A stretch of 5,775 nt of DNA from Helicobacteraceae bacterium (GTDB lineage: Bacteria; Campylobacterota; Campylobacteria; Campylobacterales; SZUA-545), in NCBI GenBank assembly GCA_031273735.1, contig JAISRI010000131.1, forward strand, positions 1 through 5,775, written 5' to 3'. A model generated the notes under the pieces. It was not told the DNA's origin, searched no databases, and worked only from the letters and a program-made list of their open reading frames with translations. Below, one piece after another: positions 5,732 to 5,775 of the stretch. The translations under genes and the position numbers were made by a program. Position 1 is the first letter of the stretch; each line of letters begins with the position of its first letter.

Positions 5732-5775
5732 TTTGGATTCCCGCTTTCCTCCGCGATTTGCGCTTCCTTCCGCGC
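5732..5775 (-). repeat. Palindromic core, copy 3 (cut by the window end)
   Basis: The 26 bases 5732-5757, beginning TTTGGATTCCCGC, match the reverse complement of 5559-5584 with one mismatch. The matching GTCATTCC arm is not reached before the window ends. The inner flank resembles expanded copy 1, not compact copy 2, so a long-loop copy is expected to continue beyond 5775. Confidence 0.7.

Larger units (their letters stand above)
5338..5775. other. Gene-free, repeat-rich region after pseG
   Basis: This 438-bp stretch holds no credible gene. It contains three copies of a palindromic core (GTCATTCCCGCG...GCGGGAATCCAAA) alternating with three copies of a second module related to ACGCATTTGTAAAACCTACG, plus a degraded half-core near its start. 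Several small stems are present, such as CTCCG-ttg-CGGAG (5521-5533) and AGCGC-gaa-GCGCT (5586-5598). None has a T-tract, so no intrinsic terminator for pseG is recognisable. CGATCG, frequent in the genes, is absent here. Confidence 0.8.

Noticed and set aside
5407..5775. CRISPR array
   Set aside because: The repeats are palindromic, in mixed orientation, unequal in length and without uniform spacers; no cas gene is present.

Overview
The window reads as bacterial chromosome, most likely from a member of the Campylobacterota (Epsilonproteobacteria). Three things point there: the pseudaminic-acid genes pseF and pseG, typical of flagellin-glycosylating Campylobacterales; a short DksA-like protein; and a perfect TATAAT -10 box with T-rich DNA upstream instead of a -35 box. 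Codon use favours NCG and ATC codons and is less AT-rich than classical Campylobacter or Helicobacter, so a less-studied lineage is plausible. The genus cannot be fixed from this sequence alone.

Layout, all genes on the + strand. 1-1569: the 3' part of a gene for a large modular surface or periplasmic protein, with two ASH-like beta-sandwich domains, two PKD domains and a C-terminal CFI-box with a hydrophobic segment. 1620-3101: glgA, glycogen synthase. 3102-3211: a candidate glgA terminator, then a -10 promoter set inside a dyad. 3212-3601: a DksA/TraR-family regulator. 3611-4282: pseF. 4276-5337: pseG, overlapping pseF by 7 nt and starting with TTG. 5338-5775: no credible gene; a cluster of palindromic and inverted repeats that continues past the window edge.

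Functionally, dksA-pseF-pseG looks like one transcription unit: a stringent-response-type RNA polymerase regulator followed by two steps of CMP-pseudaminic acid synthesis (PseG removes UDP from the sugar precursor, PseF activates the finished nonulosonic acid with CMP). The remaining pathway genes (pseB, pseC, pseH, pseI) are not in the window. glgA is a storage-polysaccharide gene with no other glg gene beside it here.

No wholly new system is evident. The signals most worth a second look are the composite repeat cluster after pseG, the strong excess of the palindrome CGATCG in coding DNA (27 counted by eye) with glgA much poorer in it, the dyad around the dksA -10 box, and the in-frame dksA/pseF junction without a ribosome binding site.
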